Made by a program: the position numbers and the translations under genes. 5,892 bases of DNA from Eudoraea sp. (GTDB taxonomy: Bacteria; Bacteroidota; Bacteroidia; Flavobacteriales; Flavobacteriaceae). The notes below the pieces were generated by a model. The model worked only from the letters and a program-made list of their open reading frames with translations. It had not been told where the DNA came from and ran no database searches. Below, in pieces: positions 4,735-5,892 of the stretch. The DNA is taken from assembly GCA_013042125.1 (NCBI GenBank), contig JABDQS010000165.1, forward strand, positions 1 to 5,892, written 5' to 3'. Every line of letters begins with the position of its first letter. The stretch's first letter is position 1.

Positions 4735-5892
4735 ATGATGAAAGTACTAAACTGCCTTGTATTGTTTCTATTGTTTGCATACCAGATGCAAGCACAGCAA
4801 TTCAAGACACATGCGGTTAAAGAAGGAGAAACTTTATACAGCATCTCCAAATTATACCGCGTTACGCCATTTAACATTCTTAAGTATAACAAGGAGTTAA
4901 AACAGGGTGACGTTTTAAAACCCAATACTATTCTGGTGATCCCAATGCAGGCTAGTGCTACAGATACAAGTCCTCTTGCTGAGGCGCCTGAAGAAGTTAA
5001 GACCGTACAAACAGAGCAGGAACAAGATGAGCGTACTCCGCTTCGGTTCCGAAACCATCGTGTACGAAAAAAAGAGACTATCTATGGTATTTCACGAAGA
5101 TATGAGGTGAGCGTTGAGGACATCAAAAGATATAATAACGAACTCTACAGCACCCCTTTAAAAAAGGGTATGCGGTTACAGATCCCGGAATTTCCTGAAA
5201 TTGAAGAAGTCACAGATAGTATTAATCCGGAAGATTTTGAGATCTACGTGGTATTGCCAAAAGAAACAAGATGGAGCATTGCCCATAAATATGGAATCAC
5301 TGTGGACAGCCTCTTAACTCTCAATCCGTCTTTGCCAAAGACCACCAATCATCTTGCCATTGGGCAGGAATTAAACTTGCCGGTTAAACCCGGAAGTACC
5401 GTGGAAGGGCAGGAAGTTCAGCTATATGAATCATACACGGTTCCACCTAAAAAAACCATGTACAGCCTTAGCGGCGAATACGGAATTACTTCAGGAGAAA
5501 TCATAAAACTAAATCCTATGATTCTGGAACAAGGAGGTCTAAAAGAAGGGATGGAACTTAGGCTGCCTGTTCAAAAATTGGAATCGGAGGAAGTCAATAC
5601 AGACAATTATATCTTTTACGAAGTAAAACCAAAACAAACAGAATACTCTTTAACACGGAATCTCGGAATTGGGTATGCTGAACTATTGGCGCTGAATCCG
5701 GAACTGTCAAGAGGACTTAAGGCCGGGATGGTCCTAAAGTTGCCCAAAGAGAATGCAGTTAATTTGGAAGTGCGAAATTCCTTGATCCTGGACAAGATAA
5801 ATCTCCTGGATAGTATCACCTTTTTTTGCGCGACTTGGACCAAAACAATTCCAAGGACTGGATGGACCGCCACCGAAGATCTTACCACAAAC
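4735..5892 (+). CDS. Exported protein with five LysM domains, 3' end outside window or disrupted
   Basis: The frame is open from ATG 4735 to the right edge (386 codons). A signal peptide is clear: MMK, a hydrophobic core at residues 4-16, and a likely signal peptidase I site after QMQA (residue 20). It lacks a lipobox, so it should be periplasmic or envelope-associated. Five LysM modules follow, at residues about 24-70, 106-151, 168-216, 232-278 and 291-337. Each has the V-K-E-G-E-T-L-Y-S-I type opening, an LxxLNP/IxxYN middle and a closing L-x-I/L-P. LysM modules bind N-acetylglucosamine-containing glycans such as peptidoglycan. An acidic linker (74-105) separates the first two. In flavobacteria such LysM arrays often precede a periplasmic-binding-like domain, which would lie downstream and is not visible. 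Residues 338-361 (ending LDKINLLDSI) look like genuine linker. After about codon 361 (5815-5820) the frame becomes Cys/Trp/Thr-rich and implausible, and another frame looks coding, so residues 362-386 are probably not real protein. ATG 4738 is an equally possible start. Confidence 0.88.
   Translation, partial: MMKVLNCLVLFLLFAYQMQAQQFKTHAVKEGETLYSISKLYRVTPFNILKYNKELKQGDVLKPNTILVIPMQASATDTSPLAEAPEEVKTVQTEQEQDERTPLRFRNHRVRKKETIYGISRRYEVSVEDIKRYNNELYSTPLKKGMRLQIPEFPEIEEVTDSINPEDFEIYVVLPKETRWSIAHKYGITVDSLLTLNPSLPKTTNHLAIGQELNLPVKPGSTVEGQEVQLYESYTVPPKKTMYSLSGEYGITSGEIIKLNPMILEQGGLKEGMELRLPVQKLESEEVNTDNYIFYEVKPKQTEYSLTRNLGIGYAELLALNPELSRGLKAGMVLKLPKENAVNLEVRNSLILDKINLLDSITFFCATWTKTIPRTGWTATEDLTTN
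5814..5891 (+). pseudogene. Out-of-frame fragment resembling the N-terminus of a DUF2461 (TIGR02453) protein, no start codon
   Basis: Read in the frame that starts at 5814 (just after an in-frame TAG at 5811-5813), the last bases give YHLFLRDLDQNNSKDWM followed by DRHRRSYHK. This resembles the opening of DUF2461-type proteins of unknown function (FLxxLxxNNxxxWFxxxRxxY) and is far more protein-like than the continuing LysM frame. There is no ATG between the TAG and this stretch, and the switch sits at a seven-T run (5821-5827). It could be a neighbouring gene joined by deletion, or an assembly join near a contig end. The family call is from memory of a short motif and the fragment is only about 26 residues. 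Confidence 0.4.

Noticed and set aside
5616..5888. Open frame of 90 codons on the minus strand at the right end
   Set aside because: It lies antisense to the well-supported LysM modules and has no recognisable domain; it is a shadow frame.

Overview
The window looks like a chromosomal segment from a member of the Bacteroidota, most likely a flavobacterium. The evidence is AT-rich intergenic DNA, TAnnTTTG-type -7 promoter boxes, A-rich rather than strong Shine-Dalgarno start regions, a bacillithiol gene (bshC), and a guaA gene followed by a multi-LysM exported protein. I see no tRNA, rRNA, CRISPR array, transposase or phage gene. The window enters one gene at its left edge and leaves another at its right edge, so it may be a short contig.

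Layout, left to right. (1) The C-terminal half of bshC (+, 3-797), the cysteine-adding enzyme of bacillithiol synthesis. (2) A complete group II PLP-dependent amino-acid decarboxylase (+, 853-2226), with a -7 box just upstream and a 10-bp inverted repeat lying a few bases after the stop codons on either side of it. (3) A convergent PNPOx-like FMN protein (-, 2240-2785), whose stop lies 13 bp from the decarboxylase stop. (4) A 405-bp gene-free region (2786-3190) holding a strong intrinsic terminator with no obvious gene to terminate, plus several hairpins and palindromes. (5) Complete guaA (+, 3191-4723), GMP synthase. (6) An exported five-LysM protein (+, from 4735), 11 bp behind guaA and probably co-transcribed with it, which runs off the right edge.

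The genes do not form one obvious pathway. BshC is thiol metabolism, GuaA is purine metabolism, and the LysM protein is cell envelope. The decarboxylase needs PLP, and its convergent neighbour belongs to the superfamily that makes PLP, but that neighbour has altered substrate-binding residues, so a supply partnership is only a suggestion.

I do not see a convincing new biological system. The points most worth a second look are: the right end, where the LysM frame degenerates after about 5820 and another frame reads like the start of a DUF2461-type protein (a deletion, frameshift or assembly chimera); the orphan terminator at 2935-2970; the inverted repeat bracketing the decarboxylase gene; and the -7-like box plus hairpin pressed against the guaA start codon.
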